Positions 1 to 9,831 of a stretch of 64,000 bases of DNA are shown here, piece by piece. Each line of letters starts with the position of its first letter. Positions within the stretch are counted from its first letter, which is position 1. Under the pieces are notes generated by a model. That model saw nothing but the letters and a program-made list of their open reading frames with translations. It made no database searches and had not been told where the DNA came from. Position numbers and translations under genes: made by a program. The DNA is from Simplicispira psychrophila DSM 11588. Its GTDB lineage: Bacteria > Pseudomonadota > Gammaproteobacteria > Burkholderiales > Burkholderiaceae_C. Location: the NCBI RefSeq assembly GCF_000688255.1, contig NZ_JHYS01000005.1, forward strand, positions 62,001 to 126,000, given 5' to 3'.

Positions 1-639
1 CGCGTGCGCTACACCACCAGCCACCCGAACGAATTCACGCCGCGCCTGATTGCCGCCTATGCCGAGCTGCCAAAATTAGTCAGCCACCTGCACCTGCCGG
101 TACAACACGGCAGCGACCGCATCCTGATGGCGATGAAGCGAGGCTATACCGCTATGGAATACAAGAGCACCATCCGCAAGCTGCGCGCCATCCGTCCGGA
201 CATGGCGATGAGCAGTGACTTCATCGTCGGCTTTCCAGGCGAAACCGAAGAAGACTTTGCCAAGATGATGAAGCTGATCGACGACATCCACTTCGACAAC
301 AGCTTCAGCTTCATCTTCAGCCCACGCCCCGGCACACCGGCCGCCAACCTGCACGACGACACACCACACGACGTCAAACTGCGCCGCCTGCACACCTTGC
401 AAGCGGCGATCAACGCCAACATCAAGTCCATCAGCGAAAGTCGCCTGGGCACGGTACAGCGCCTGTTGGTGGAAGGAGCTTCCAAGCGCGATGCCAGCGA
501 GCTGATGGGTCGCACCGAGTGCAATCGTGTCGTCAACTTCGTCGGCCAGCAGCGCCTGGTGGGACAAATGGTGGACGTGACGATTACCGAAGCCAAGGCC
601 TACACGCTGCGCGGCGAGGTACTGACCTTGGCCGCCTGA
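1..639 (+). CDS. miaB: tRNA-2-methylthio-N6-dimethylallyladenosine synthase MiaB, C-terminal part (5' end outside window)
   Basis: The frame is open from the first base of the window and ends at the TGA at 637-639, so only about 212 C-terminal residues are present. MiaB is a radical-SAM enzyme that adds a methylthio group to i6A37 in tRNAs reading UNN codons. The visible part has the family segment [14 protein letters not shown], then KRGYT and [15 protein letters not shown], which belong to the second half of the radical-SAM barrel, followed by [10 protein letters not shown]. The last 65 or so residues, with VEGASKRD and the Gly/Val-rich end, fit the TRAM RNA-binding domain. The Cys cluster that binds the radical-SAM iron-sulfur centre lies upstream of the window. 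I am confident of the methylthiotransferase family. MiaB over RimO or MtaB rests on the overall match and is less certain. Confidence 0.9.
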   Translation, partial: RVRYTTSHPNEFTPRLIAAYAELPKLVSHLHLPVQHGSDRILMAMKRGYTAMEYKSTIRKLRAIRPDMAMSSDFIVGFPGETEEDFAKMMKLIDDIHFDNSFSFIFSPRPGTPAANLHDDTPHDVKLRRLHTLQAAINANIKSISESRLGTVQRLLVEGASKRDASELMGRTECNRVVNFVGQQRLVGQMVDVTITEAKAYTLRGEVLTLAA

Positions 640-871
640 GGTCTGGCGGGGGCTGCGCTGCGAGATTCCATGAACGATGGAAGGGACGCAATCACGTCCC
701 GCTCTATCACCGGGTGCGCAGTGGGCAGCAAACCTTATCTGGCAAACCCCTCAGTTTGGCCTGTTACTACTTGTGATGGTTTAATTCAAAAAGACACAAC
801 CATAGGTTGTCAAAAAAGAAACCGCAACCTATGCAAGCCACCGGCAGGCCCCTTGTTTACATTCGATTTTC
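640..871 (+). other. Gap between miaB and the chemotaxis cluster
   Basis: There is no convincing gene here. A small inverted repeat (GGGACG at 683-688, CGTCCC at 695-700) is not followed by a T run, so it is not a clear terminator. The only strong structure is the repeated CAACCTATG palindrome listed separately at 796-833. The gap presumably holds the promoter of the chemotaxis cluster, but I cannot identify its boxes. Confidence 0.4.
796..833. promoter_or_regulatory. Operator-like palindromes upstream of the chemotaxis cluster
   Basis: ACAACC-ATA-GGTTGT at 796-810 is a perfect palindrome. The half-site CATAGGTTG (801-809) is repeated in inverted orientation as CAACCTATG at 825-833. The start codon of the first chemotaxis gene is 39 bases downstream, so the site could bind a regulator of the cluster. 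The regulator is unknown and no factor is recognised from the sequence. Confidence 0.35.
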
Positions 872-2023
872 ATGAACACGATTCAACGTTTTAAGCCGCC
901 GTTTCTGGCCTGCATGGCCGTGGGGCTGTTGGGTGCGGTGGCTGTCCTGCTGACGGCGGATGGGGGTGGGTTGGCCATCGGCCTAGCCGTTGTGCTGGTG
1001 GCCGTCGGCGCCGCCGTGGGCCTGTGGGTGGCTCGTGGCCAGGCCCAGTTGCTTGAGCAAATTCAGTCTTATGTTGCCGACCAAGCCCAATTCACCAGCG
1101 AAGTAGTGCCCATCTGGAAAAGGCATATCGACACCTCGCGCGAGCAAATGGAGACCGCCATCAATGCCCTGTCCGAGCAATTTGCCGGCATCGTTGACAA
1201 AATCGATGCCACCATCCAGGCCACCTCCCTTGAAACCGATGACCTGGCCAGCGGTGACAACAGTTTGGCGGCGGTGTTTGGGCGCAACGAGGCCCAGCTG
1301 GGGGCCTTGGTAGCGGTGCAAAACGATGCCACCCTGCGCATGGATGCCATGGTGATCAAAGTGCAGGGGATGGATCGCTTCATTGTGGAACTGCAAGACA
1401 TGGCCACCGATGTGGACCGGATTGCACAGCAAACCAACCTGCTGGCACTCAATGCCGCCATCGAGGCTGCCCGTGCCGGTGAAATGGGCCGTGGTTTTGC
1501 CGTGGTGGCCAAGGAATTTCGCATGTTGTCCAACCAGTCAGGCGAAACGGGGCGGCGCATTGCCGAGAAGGTCACCGTCATCAGCGCAGCTATTTTGGAA
1601 ACCTGCGAACTGGTCAAGGGGTCGGTCACACAAGAAGAGCATTCGCTGACCACTTCCCAGGCCACCATTGCCAAGGTACTGGCGGATTTCAAGTCCGTCA
1701 TCGACACCTTTCAAAACTCCAGTGAAGTGCTCAGGCAGGAAAGCATGGGCATTCAAGACCAGATCAACCAGGCGCTGGTGGCGTTTCAGTTTCAGGACCG
1801 GGTCAGCCAAATTCTGACCCAGGTGATCAAAAACATGGAGCTGATGCCCACTGTGCTCGGCGAATCGCAGCAGACCTACGCGGCTACCGGGGTACTGCAG
1901 GCCGCAGACCCTCAGCGTGTGCTGGGTGAGTTGCAAAAAACCTATGTCATGGCCGACCAGCACGTCGTCCACCAAGGTGGCAAGCTGGCACAGCAGGCAG
2001 CATCAGACATCAGTTTTTTTTAA
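872..2023 (+). CDS. Short membrane-anchored methyl-accepting chemotaxis protein
   Basis: This 383-residue transducer has two hydrophobic segments close together at the N-terminus (about residues 9-27 and 31-51), so almost no periplasmic domain. No HAMP domain is evident. The remainder is cytoplasmic and predicted largely helical. The hairpin tip of the MCP signalling domain is clear: [20 protein letters not shown] followed by [15 protein letters not shown], at about residues 185-215. This tip binds CheA and CheW. With so little outside the membrane, it probably senses a cytoplasmic or membrane-derived cue. It is the first gene of the cluster, with the cheY-like gene starting 9 bp downstream, so the two are probably co-transcribed. 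The C-terminus lacks a CheR-tethering NWETF-type pentapeptide. Confidence 0.9.
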   Translation: MNTIQRFKPPFLACMAVGLLGAVAVLLTADGGGLAIGLAVVLVAVGAAVGLWVARGQAQLLEQIQSYVADQAQFTSEVVPIWKRHIDTSREQMETAINALSEQFAGIVDKIDATIQATSLETDDLASGDNSLAAVFGRNEAQLGALVAVQNDATLRMDAMVIKVQGMDRFIVELQDMATDVDRIAQQTNLLALNAAIEAARAGEMGRGFAVVAKEFRMLSNQSGETGRRIAEKVTVISAAILETCELVKGSVTQEEHSLTTSQATIAKVLADFKSVIDTFQNSSEVLRQESMGIQDQINQALVAFQFQDRVSQILTQVIKNMELMPTVLGESQQTYAATGVLQAADPQRVLGELQKTYVMADQHVVHQGGKLAQQAASDISFF

Positions 2024-2032
2024 AGGTTTGAC

Positions 2033-2401
2033 ATGAGCAAAACGGTCATGATCGTGGATGATTCAGCCTCGGTTCGCCGCGTGGTGGGCATTGCGCTCAA
2101 GGGGGCGGGTTATACCGTCATCGAGGGATGTGACGGGCGCGATGCCTTGACCAAGCTCACGGGACAGAAGGTGCATCTCATCATCAGCGATGTGAACATG
2201 CCCAACATGGATGGCATCACGTTTCTCAAAGCCGTCAAGCAATTGCCCGCCTACCGGTTTACGCCGGTCATCATGCTGACCACCGAATCGGAGGAATCCA
2301 AGAAGCGCGAGGGCCAGGCCGCTGGGGCCAAGGCCTGGGTGGTCAAGCCGTTCCTGCCTGAGCAACTTGTGGGTGCCGTTCAACGCTTGTGCCTGCCATG
2401 A
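2033..2401 (+). CDS. cheY: CheY-like single-domain response regulator
   Basis: This is a 122-residue stand-alone receiver domain. All canonical residues are present: the acidic pair D9/D10, phospho-acceptor D53 in SDVNMPNMDG, Thr at 83/84 in MLTTES, and K106 in VVKPF. There is no output domain, so it should act by binding a target such as the flagellar switch or, as a phosphate sink, by draining phosphate from CheA. It sits between a transducer and a STAS gene and is expected to be phosphorylated by the CheA encoded at 2735. Its stop codon overlaps the start of the next gene (ATGA at 2398-2401), which implies translational coupling. It may be one of several CheY proteins in this genome, so its role in motor control is inferred. 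Confidence 0.9.
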   Translation: MSKTVMIVDDSASVRRVVGIALKGAGYTVIEGCDGRDALTKLTGQKVHLIISDVNMPNMDGITFLKAVKQLPAYRFTPVIMLTTESEESKKREGQAAGAKAWVVKPFLPEQLVGAVQRLCLP

Positions 2402-2745
2402 CCACCGGGCAGACGCTGCGTATCGAGGGTGAGTTCAACATTTACCGAGCCATGGAGCTGAAAGCGGTGTTGTTTGCCGAGCCTCCGGCGACAGAGATTG
2501 ATCTGTCAGGCGTCACCGAGTTGGACAGTTCAGGTCTGCAACTACTGATGCTGGCCAAAAAAACCGCGCTGGCCCAAAACCGGCCGCTCAGCCTGGTGGC
2601 GCACAGCCAAGTGGTCATCGACGTGTTCGAGTTGCTGGATGTGGCCGGTTACTTTGGTGACCCGCTGGTCATGCGCTCCCGTGCGCCCATCGGTACAGAG
2701 AGTGGCCCGGACACCGCCACCCCAAGGAATTCCGATGGATCTTGA
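2398..2745 (+). CDS. STAS-domain protein (anti-sigma-factor-antagonist-like)
   Basis: This 115-residue protein consists of one STAS domain of the SpoIIAA/RsbV type. The signature is TEIDLSGVTELDSSGLQLLM; the Ser pair of DSSG is where family members are phosphorylated. The start at 2398 overlaps the upstream stop as ATGA; an ATG three codons further upstream is possible but less likely. Its end overlaps the cheA start at 2735. Small STAS proteins sit inside several proteobacterial chemotaxis clusters, and their job there is poorly defined. A partner-switch or scaffolding role on the array is inference. No anti-sigma kinase gene is visible nearby. Confidence 0.85.
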   Translation: MTTGQTLRIEGEFNIYRAMELKAVLFAEPPATEIDLSGVTELDSSGLQLLMLAKKTALAQNRPLSLVAHSQVVIDVFELLDVAGYFGDPLVMRSRAPIGTESGPDTATPRNSDGS

Positions 2746-4936
2746 CGAAGCCCTTCAGCTGTTCATCGTCGAGTGCCGCGAACTACTCGAAGACATGGAA
2801 GCTGGCTTGCTGGCCGTGGAGAACGCCCAGGAAAAAAGCGAAATCATCAACGCGGTGTTTCGCGCAGCGCACACCATCAAAGGGTCGTCGGGCTTGTTCA
2901 GCCTGGACCACATCGTGGCTTTCACCCATGTGGTGGAAAGCGTGCTGGACCGCGTGCGCAGCGGAAAACTGGCATTAAATGGGCCACTGGTGGCGCTGCT
3001 GCTGGCCTGTGGTGATCACATGCGTGCCCTGGTGGACGGAGTGGCCAGCGGTGAACAGTCGGGTACACCGCAGCTGACCGAATCCGGCGAGCCGCTGGTG
3101 CGTGGGCTGCAAAACTACCTGGATAGCGGCGCGGCTGCCCCACCGCCCACAGACCCCTCAGGGGTGCCAGAGACCGGTTCTGTGCGCCGCATCAACGGCA
3201 TCCAGGTGGATACAGACCATTGGCACATCTCGGTACGCTTTGGGCCAGACGTGCTGCGCAATGGCATGGACCCGATGTCGTTCATCCGCTACCTGGCCAC
3301 GCTGGGACAGATCACCGCCATAACCACTGTGGCTGACGCACTGCCTGATGTAGCCACCATGGACCCCGAGACCTGCTACCTGGGATTTGAAATCGCCTTC
3401 AAAGGCCACGCAGACAAGGGCAACGTCGATAAAGCGGCCATCGAGCAGGTATTTGAGTTTGTGCGCGAAGACAGCCACCTGTTCATATTGCCGCCGCACA
3501 GTCTGGTATCGGCCTACGTGACCCTACTGGAGCAGCAAGGCGATTCCGTGCGGCTGGGCGAAATGCTGGTACGCTGTGGCTCCCTGACGCGGCAAGAGCT
3601 GGACAGTGCGCTGAATCAGCAAGTGGAAACCCCCGCCGCCCTCATTGGTGCCATTTTGGTCACCCAAGGATCGGTACAGCCGGAGGTGGTGGAGGCGGCG
3701 CTGCAAAAGCAAAAGCACGCCAAAGAAACAATGGTGGCCGAAAGCCGCTCCATCCGCGTGGATGCCGATAAGCTGGATCAGTTGATCAATCTGGTGGGTG
3801 AACTCATCATTGCCGGGGCCAATGTCAACATGATTGCCCACCGCGCCAAGGTGGTCGAACTGGAAGAAAGCACCTCCAAACTCTCGACCCTGGTGGAAGA
3901 GGTGCGCGACAGCGCCTTGCAGATGCGCATGGTCAAAATTGGCGCCACCTTCAACCGCTTTCAGCGCGTGGTGCACGATGTCTCGCGCGACTTGGGCAAG
4001 GACATTGCGCTGGTCATCGAGGGCGAAGATACGGAGCTGGACAAAACCGTGGTCGAGAAAATCGGCGACCCCCTGATGCACCTGATCCGCAACTCGATGG
4101 ACCACGGCATCGAGCCAGCCGAGGTGCGTCGAGCCCAGGGAAAAGCTGAGCAGGGCATGGTCCGCCTTAATGCCTTTCACGACTCAGGCTCCATCGTCAT
4201 CACCGTGGAAGACGATGGCGGCGGCCTCAAGCGCGACCGCATTCTGGCCAAGGCTATCGAGCGCGGCTTGGTCGAACCCGGTCACAGCCTGTCCGACGCC
4301 GAGGTGTACAGCCTGGTTCTGGAGCCGGGGTTTTCCACGGCCGACAAGGTCTCGAATCTGTCGGGCCGTGGCGTCGGCATGGACGTAGTCAAACGCAACA
4401 TCGCCGCGCTGCGCGGCACGGTCAGCATGACCAGTGAAGAGGGACGCGGTACGACTGTGACAGTGCGACTGCCCCTGACGCTGGCGATCATCGATGGTTT
4501 TCTGATAGGGGTGGACAAGGCGGTGTATGCCATTCCCCTGGACATGATCGAGGAATGTGTGGCCTTCTCAGCCGAGCCCGACCACGACTACACCAACCTG
4601 CGCGGCGAGGTACTGCCGTTCATTCGCTTGCGCCAGCTGTTTGGTATGCGTGGCGAGCCCACCCGAGGCGAAAACATCGTGGTGCTCAAGCATGGCGAGC
4701 AGCGGGCGGGCCTGGTGGTAGATACGCTGCTGGGCGAGTTCCAAACAGTCATCAAACCGCTGGGCAAGATGTTTTCCCAGGTCAGGTGCGTGAGCGGTTC
4801 GACCATTTTGGGCAGCGGGGATGTGGCCTTGATTCTGGATGTGCCCTCACTGGTGCAGCAGGCCATGGCGAGTGCCGAGGCTAGTGTGACTGCAGCGTGC
4901 CGGCGGTCAAGGGATGTGGCGTTGCCGGCCTCGTGA
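2735..4936 (+). CDS. cheA: Chemotaxis histidine kinase CheA
   Basis: This is the hub kinase of the array; it passes phosphate to CheY and CheB. I chose the ATG at 2735 (733 residues) because AAGGAA precedes it and the protein then begins directly with the HPt domain. An upstream in-frame start at 2639 would add 32 unrelated residues. Domains in order: HPt with phospho-His46 in AAHTIKGSSG; an acidic middle region; two short repeats at about residues 270-328 (see findings); a dimerisation helix pair; the HATPase with HLIRNSMDHG and GRGVGMDVVKRN; and a CheW-like domain at the C-terminus. The gene overlaps the STAS gene and is followed 73 bp later by a large transducer. The insert of two 'GxxLVxxGxxxxxxxxxAL' repeats is uncommon in textbook CheA proteins. 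Confidence 0.95.
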   Translation: MDLDEALQLFIVECRELLEDMEAGLLAVENAQEKSEIINAVFRAAHTIKGSSGLFSLDHIVAFTHVVESVLDRVRSGKLALNGPLVALLLACGDHMRALVDGVASGEQSGTPQLTESGEPLVRGLQNYLDSGAAAPPPTDPSGVPETGSVRRINGIQVDTDHWHISVRFGPDVLRNGMDPMSFIRYLATLGQITAITTVADALPDVATMDPETCYLGFEIAFKGHADKGNVDKAAIEQVFEFVREDSHLFILPPHSLVSAYVTLLEQQGDSVRLGEMLVRCGSLTRQELDSALNQQVETPAALIGAILVTQGSVQPEVVEAALQKQKHAKETMVAESRSIRVDADKLDQLINLVGELIIAGANVNMIAHRAKVVELEESTSKLSTLVEEVRDSALQMRMVKIGATFNRFQRVVHDVSRDLGKDIALVIEGEDTELDKTVVEKIGDPLMHLIRNSMDHGIEPAEVRRAQGKAEQGMVRLNAFHDSGSIVITVEDDGGGLKRDRILAKAIERGLVEPGHSLSDAEVYSLVLEPGFSTADKVSNLSGRGVGMDVVKRNIAALRGTVSMTSEEGRGTTVTVRLPLTLAIIDGFLIGVDKAVYAIPLDMIEECVAFSAEPDHDYTNLRGEVLPFIRLRQLFGMRGEPTRGENIVVLKHGEQRAGLVVDTLLGEFQTVIKPLGKMFSQVRCVSGSTILGSGDVALILDVPSLVQQAMASAEASVTAACRRSRDVALPAS

Positions 4937-5009
4937 GGAGCTTTCGCAAGCCGTGGCACGGTAGAACTATTGGGTTGTAGTGGGTTTGGTGGAATTGAAA
5001 GGAAAAAAC

Positions 5010-7880
5010 ATGTTTGGAAACTTGAAAATCGGAGTCCGCTTGGCCATTGGCTTTGCCTTGACGCTGGTGTTGCTGATCGTGGTAGCCACACTGGGAGTGA
5101 CGCGGATCAATGCACTCGACAACGAGGTTGCCGGCTTGGTGCAAGACAAATTCCCGAAAACCATGGCGACCAGCGATATGGTAGGAGCGATCAACGTGAT
5201 CGCTTGGCGTCTGCGCAACGCGTACATCTTCCCTGCCGCAGAGGCGCAAAAAGAACTGGACGCCATTTCCGAGCAGCGCAAGATCATTTCTGATCGCATC
5301 GAGACTCTCGAAAAAACCATTACCAGCGATACCGGCAAGGCATTACTGAAGAAAGTGACCGATACACGCGAGCTGTATGTGCCACAGCAGGAGCGATTCA
5401 TTGAATACCTGCGCTCCGACAAGAAAGACGAAGGAGCCTTGCTGCTGACGAACGAATTGCGCCAAACGCAAGCCGATTACATCGGTGCCATCGTGAAGCT
5501 GAGTGACTACCAGGACACACTGGTCAAGCAGGCCGGTGCTAATGCCGAAGCACTGGCTAATGCTTCACAGAATATGTTGATGCTCCTGGCCATCGCCGCA
5601 TCGCTGTTAAGCGCAGTGATGGGCTGGCTCATTACCCGCAGCATTACCCGGCCTACGCATGCGCTGATGACCGCTGCCGATAAGATGGCGGTAGGCGATT
5701 TCAGCTTCAAACTCGACATCAACAACAAAGACGAAGTGGGCCAATTGGCCAACTCAGTGAAAGCCATGCAGGCCGCCGTACAAACCATGGTGGCCGATGC
5801 AGCCCTGCTGTCCAAAGCGGCCGTCGAAGGCAAGCTGGCGACCCGTGCCGACACTTCCAAACACCAGGGTGATTTCCAGAAAATCGTAGTGGGCGTGAAC
5901 GACACGCTGGACGCTGTCATCGGCCCCTTGAACGTGACGGCCAAGTACGTGGATGACATTTCCAAAGGAACCATTCCTCCGGTCATTACCGACAACTACA
6001 ACGGCGATTTCAATGTCATCAAAAACAACCTGAACAACGTCGTCAAGATGATGACCGAGTTGTTGCAGCAAACTGACCTCATCATCAAGGCCGCTGCAAC
6101 CGGTGAATTGAGCAAGCGGGCCAATGCCGATTTATTTGCTGGCGGCTGGAATCAATTGGTCAGAGGGGTGAATGACACCATCACTAACATCGTCAACCCA
6201 TTGAACGTGACGGCCACTTACGTGGACCGCATTTCCAAAGGAGACATTCCGCCGAAAATTACGGACGTCTACCTGGGTGACTACAACATCATCAAGAACA
6301 ACCTGAACACCTGCATCGATGCTGTCGATGCACTAGTGGCCGATGCGGCCCTGCTGTCCAAGGCCGCCGTCGAAGGCAAGCTGGCGACGCGTGCCGATGC
6401 CACCAAACACCAGGGAGACTTCCGCAAGGTAGTGGCGGGTGTCAACGAAACGCTGGACGCGGTGATCAGGCCGCTAAACGTAGCGGCTGATTACGTCGCC
6501 AGGATTTCCGTGGGCGATATTCCACCGGTGATCACCGATAGCTACAACGGTGACTTCAACACCATCAAAAACAACCTGAACGTCTGCGTCGAAGCCATCA
6601 GCCAGCAAACAGCGGCCGCCAAGGGCATTTCTCAAGGCGACTTGACCGCAGTAGTGAAGATCCGCTCGGAAAACGACGAGATGGCCAAGGCATTGATCGG
6701 TGTGGTCAAGGCGGTGAATGGTCTGGTGGTCGATGCCAACCGACTGTCCAAGGCGGCAGTGGACGGCGATCTGGAGCTGCGCGCCGACACCGCCCACCAC
6801 ATGGGTGATTTCCGCAAGGTGGTCGAGGGTTTGAATGAGGTGATGATCGCCGTCAACACCCCAGTCTCCGAGCTGCGCGAAGTGCTGGGGGCCTTGGAAA
6901 GTGGCGACCTGACTCTGAGCATGAAACACGCGTACGCGGGCACATGGGATGATCTGAAGTCGGCCGTCAACAACATGTTGACCAAGCTGACCGAAGTAGT
7001 GACGGACGTGAACAGCGGTGCACAGGCCTTGGCCGGTGCCTCTGAAGAGGTGAGTGCCACAGCGCAGTCGCTGTCACAGGCGGCCAGCGAGCAGGCGGCG
7101 GGGGTGGAGGAGACCAGCGCCTCCATCGAGCAAATGACCTCTTCGATCGCGCAAAACACCGAAAACGCCAAGATCACCGATGGCATGGCCAGCAAAGCTG
7201 CCCGCGATGCGGCCGATGGCGGCGAAGCGGTGCAGGCCACGGTCGCGGCTATGAAGCAGATTGCCCAAAAAATCGGCATCATCGATGACATTGCCGCCCA
7301 AACCAACTTGTTGGCGCTCAATGCCGCCATTGAGGCGGCCCGTGCGGGCGAGCACGGCAAGGGCTTTGCCGTAGTGGCTGCCGAGGTACGCAAGCTGGCT
7401 GAACGCAGTCAGGTGGCCGCCCAGGAAATTGGCCAAGTGGCCAGCAGCAGCGTGGAACTGGCCGAGAAGGCCGGCAAACTGTTAGCCGAAATCGTGCCCA
7501 ACATCCGCAAAACGTCTGACTTGGTGCAGGAGATCACCGCTGCGTCCACTGAGCAATCCTCTGGCGTCGGCCAGATCAACTCCGCCGTCAACCAGCTAAA
7601 CCAGACCACGCAACAAAACGCCTCCAGCTCCGAGGAACTGGCGGCCACCGCTGAAGAAATGAGCGGGCAAGCCGAGCAGTTGCAACAGACCATGGCGTTT
7701 TTCAAGCTGGACGATGATCGGCGTTCGCCAGGATCGGTGGCCGCAATGGCGCGCAAACCTAAGTCTGCGCTGCAGCGGATCGACACGCCCTCGCGTCGTG
7801 GCTTTGCCAAAGTACCCACGCCAGCCATAGCGCATGCCTCTGCGCTGGAGCTGGACGAAGCCAAGTTCACCAAGTTCTGA
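5010..7880 (+). CDS. Methyl-accepting chemotaxis protein with poly-HAMP array
   Basis: This is a 956-residue transducer. The start at 5010 is chosen because AAAGGA ends 6 bp before it and the first TM segment then begins at residue 6; a start 30 bp upstream lacks this. Architecture: TM1 (about 6-28); a four-helix-bundle periplasmic domain with a segment like those in Tar-type MCPs (about 30-185); TM2 (about 190-212); a long chain of HAMP-like units to about residue 660; and the signalling domain with [20 protein letters not shown] at the tip. The HAMP chain contains repeated motifs: [16 protein letters not shown] occurs twice, 182 residues apart; SKGxIPP-type and GDFNxIKNNLN segments occur three times. 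The C-terminal tail lacks a CheR-binding pentapeptide. It sits between cheA and cheW and is probably the major receptor of the cluster. Confidence 0.93.
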   Translation: MFGNLKIGVRLAIGFALTLVLLIVVATLGVTRINALDNEVAGLVQDKFPKTMATSDMVGAINVIAWRLRNAYIFPAAEAQKELDAISEQRKIISDRIETLEKTITSDTGKALLKKVTDTRELYVPQQERFIEYLRSDKKDEGALLLTNELRQTQADYIGAIVKLSDYQDTLVKQAGANAEALANASQNMLMLLAIAASLLSAVMGWLITRSITRPTHALMTAADKMAVGDFSFKLDINNKDEVGQLANSVKAMQAAVQTMVADAALLSKAAVEGKLATRADTSKHQGDFQKIVVGVNDTLDAVIGPLNVTAKYVDDISKGTIPPVITDNYNGDFNVIKNNLNNVVKMMTELLQQTDLIIKAAATGELSKRANADLFAGGWNQLVRGVNDTITNIVNPLNVTATYVDRISKGDIPPKITDVYLGDYNIIKNNLNTCIDAVDALVADAALLSKAAVEGKLATRADATKHQGDFRKVVAGVNETLDAVIRPLNVAADYVARISVGDIPPVITDSYNGDFNTIKNNLNVCVEAISQQTAAAKGISQGDLTAVVKIRSENDEMAKALIGVVKAVNGLVVDANRLSKAAVDGDLELRADTAHHMGDFRKVVEGLNEVMIAVNTPVSELREVLGALESGDLTLSMKHAYAGTWDDLKSAVNNMLTKLTEVVTDVNSGAQALAGASEEVSATAQSLSQAASEQAAGVEETSASIEQMTSSIAQNTENAKITDGMASKAARDAADGGEAVQATVAAMKQIAQKIGIIDDIAAQTNLLALNAAIEAARAGEHGKGFAVVAAEVRKLAERSQVAAQEIGQVASSSVELAEKAGKLLAEIVPNIRKTSDLVQEITAASTEQSSGVGQINSAVNQLNQTTQQNASSSEELAATAEEMSGQAEQLQQTMAFFKLDDDRRSPGSVAAMARKPKSALQRIDTPSRRGFAKVPTPAIAHASALELDEAKFTKF

Positions 7881-7891
7881 AAGGCATCGCC

Positions 7892-8461
7892 ATGCCTGCT
7901 CTGGTAAAGACCGACAAAAAATCCCTGTCCGATCTCAAGGCAACAGGGATCAAGGCAGTAAACGACAACAAGCAGTACCTGACCTTCATGCTGGGAGGGG
8001 AGATGTTCTCCCTCAGCATCCTGGCCATCAAGGAAATCATTTGGTACGCCAACCTGACCGACGTACCCATGATGCCGGCATGCATCCGGGGTGTCATCAA
8101 CCTGCGCGGGGCGGTGGTACCCGTGATGGACTTGTCGGCCCGGTTTGGCAAACCGCCCACGCCGGTGACCAAAAGCACCTGCATCGTCATCATCGAGATG
8201 GCTGCTGACAATGAGGGCGATCACCAGCACATGGGCGTGGTGGTCGATTCAGTCCAAGCGGTGCTGGAAATTCCAGCGGCAGAAATTGAACCCGCCCCGA
8301 CCTTCGGGGCAAAAATCCGCCCCGACTTCATCGAAGGCATTGCCAAGGTGAATGGCAAATTCGTCATCCTGCTCAATGTGGACAACGTCATGTCCACCGA
8401 AGAAATCAGCCAGATGGGCCGTTTGGCGGCATCGGCTGACGTGTCCCCAGCGCCCACCTGA
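7892..8461 (+). CDS. cheW: Chemotaxis coupling protein CheW
   Basis: This 189-residue protein links CheA to transducers. The single CheW domain spans about residues 28-170, with the family segments YLTFMLGGEMFSLSILAIKE, CIRGVINLRGAVVPVMDLS and GVVVDSVQAVLEI. Residues 1-27 form a charged Lys-rich N-terminal extension, longer than in E. coli CheW. The gene starts 11 bp after the transducer stop and is followed by cheR, consistent with one transcript. Confidence 0.95.
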   Translation: MPALVKTDKKSLSDLKATGIKAVNDNKQYLTFMLGGEMFSLSILAIKEIIWYANLTDVPMMPACIRGVINLRGAVVPVMDLSARFGKPPTPVTKSTCIVIIEMAADNEGDHQHMGVVVDSVQAVLEIPAAEIEPAPTFGAKIRPDFIEGIAKVNGKFVILLNVDNVMSTEEISQMGRLAASADVSPAPT

Positions 8462-8485
8462 CATGCGCGCGCCCGGTTGCTATCC

Positions 8486-9295
8486 ATGTCGATAAGGTCC
8501 ATCACCGACACGGAGTTCGCCCACTTCCAGCGGTTCATCTTCGATGCAGCCGGCATCTCCATGGCCGATGCCAAAAAAGCCCTGGTCATGGGGCGGCTCA
8601 GCAAGCGGTTAGCGCGGTACGACCTTGACAGCTTTGGTGCGTACTTTCAGCTGCTGACATCGGGTCACCACCCTGAAGAGGTGCAGATGGCAGTGGACTT
8701 GCTGACCACCAACGAGACTTATTTTTTTCGCGAGAACAAACACTTTGAATTTTTGCGTGCTCAGGCATTGGCCGCCCGGGTACGCTCCCAGCCGTATCGG
8801 GTGTGGAGTGCCGCCAGCTCTAGCGGCGAAGAGGCCTACACCATGGCCATGGTGTTGGCCGATGTCATGCCGGGCTTGCCGTGGGAAATCATCGGCACCG
8901 ACATCAGCACCCGCATGCTGGAGGGCGCGTGCCGTGGGCTCTATACCCTTGAGCGTGGGCGCCACATTCCCGTGGCATATCTGCAGCGCTTTTGCCGCAA
9001 AGGTATCCAAGAGTACGACGGCCATCTGTTGATCGACCGCAGTCTGCGCAGCCACGTCAGCTTTGTGTACGCCAATTTGAATGCACCCCTGCCCGAACTG
9101 GGCCAATTCGACATGGTGTTTTTGCGCAACGTGATGATTTACTTCAACTTGGCCACCAAGCGCGAGGTGGTGGCGCGTGTGCTGGCCACCCTCAAACCGG
9201 GAGGCTACTTTTGCGTCGGCCATTCCGAAAGCTTGAGTGACATCACGCAGGCCGTTCAAGCCGTGGCACCGTCCATTTACAGAAAGCCGGACTGA
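8486..9295 (+). CDS. cheR: Chemotaxis protein methyltransferase CheR
   Basis: This SAM-dependent enzyme methylates glutamates in the signalling helices of transducers and works against CheB. I use the ATG at 8486 (269 residues). A TTG nine bases upstream is possible, and neither has a strong ribosome site. The N-terminal helical domain precedes the Rossmann domain. The SAM loop is SAASSSGEEAYTMAMVL, and the later motif FDMVFLRNVMIYF is family-typical. The N-terminal Met-Ala-Asp-Ala-Lys segment followed by LVMGRLSKRL matches the positively charged substrate-recognition helix. The gene is followed immediately by cheD, with its stop codon only 2 bp before that start. Confidence 0.95.
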   Translation: MSIRSITDTEFAHFQRFIFDAAGISMADAKKALVMGRLSKRLARYDLDSFGAYFQLLTSGHHPEEVQMAVDLLTTNETYFFRENKHFEFLRAQALAARVRSQPYRVWSAASSSGEEAYTMAMVLADVMPGLPWEIIGTDISTRMLEGACRGLYTLERGRHIPVAYLQRFCRKGIQEYDGHLLIDRSLRSHVSFVYANLNAPLPELGQFDMVFLRNVMIYFNLATKREVVARVLATLKPGGYFCVGHSESLSDITQAVQAVAPSIYRKPD

Positions 9296-9297
9296 GC

Positions 9298-9831
9298 ATG
9301 CGCGAGATGCCTTTGATGGACATTTTTTTGCTGCCCGGCGAGTACTTCGTCGGCGATGCAACTTTTCAGGTGCGCACCATTCTGGGGTCTTGTGTGTCCA
9401 TCACGCTGTGGCACCCCGGTGCGCGTGTAGGAGGCATGTCGCACTTTCTCTTGCCCGCACGCGGCAGTGCCAGCACCGCCGACAGCGGTTTGGACGGCCA
9501 CTACGGCGACGAGGCCCTGGCACTGATGCGCCAAGACCTGCAAGCGCTGGGGGTGGACCCTCGGCACTGCCAGGCCAAGCTGTTTGGTGGTGGCAACATG
9601 TTTCCTGGGCGGGTGCGAGCCGAGGGTGCCCATGTGGGTCAGCGCAACGGCGAGGCGGCTCGAGAACTACTGCAGCAGCACGGTATCTCCATCATGACCG
9701 AGAGCCTGTTCGGCATGGGGCACCGGCAAATCATTTTTGACATCAGCAAGGGCGATGTCTGGTCTAGGCAAGTCAGGCCATCGGCCATGGAGCTGGCCGC
9801 CGAGGCCGATGCACAAGGAGCCATTGCGTGA
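9298..9831 (+). CDS. cheD: Chemoreceptor glutamine deamidase CheD
   Basis: CheD deamidates specific glutamines in transducers so that they can be methylated, and in many bacteria it also interacts with CheC-type phosphatases. At 177 residues it has the usual length. The catalytic Cys32 and His49 are visible in [11 protein letters not shown] and [10 protein letters not shown]. The family segment [10 protein letters not shown] follows, and the end carries [13 protein letters not shown]. It lies between cheR and cheB, the standard order for adaptation enzymes. An AAGGAG near its 3' end serves the overlapping cheB start. Confidence 0.95.
   Translation: MREMPLMDIFLLPGEYFVGDATFQVRTILGSCVSITLWHPGARVGGMSHFLLPARGSASTADSGLDGHYGDEALALMRQDLQALGVDPRHCQAKLFGGGNMFPGRVRAEGAHVGQRNGEAARELLQQHGISIMTESLFGMGHRQIIFDISKGDVWSRQVRPSAMELAAEADAQGAIA

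Noticed and set aside
683-700. Terminator after miaB
   Set aside because: The 6-bp stem lacks a following T run and is too weak to call.
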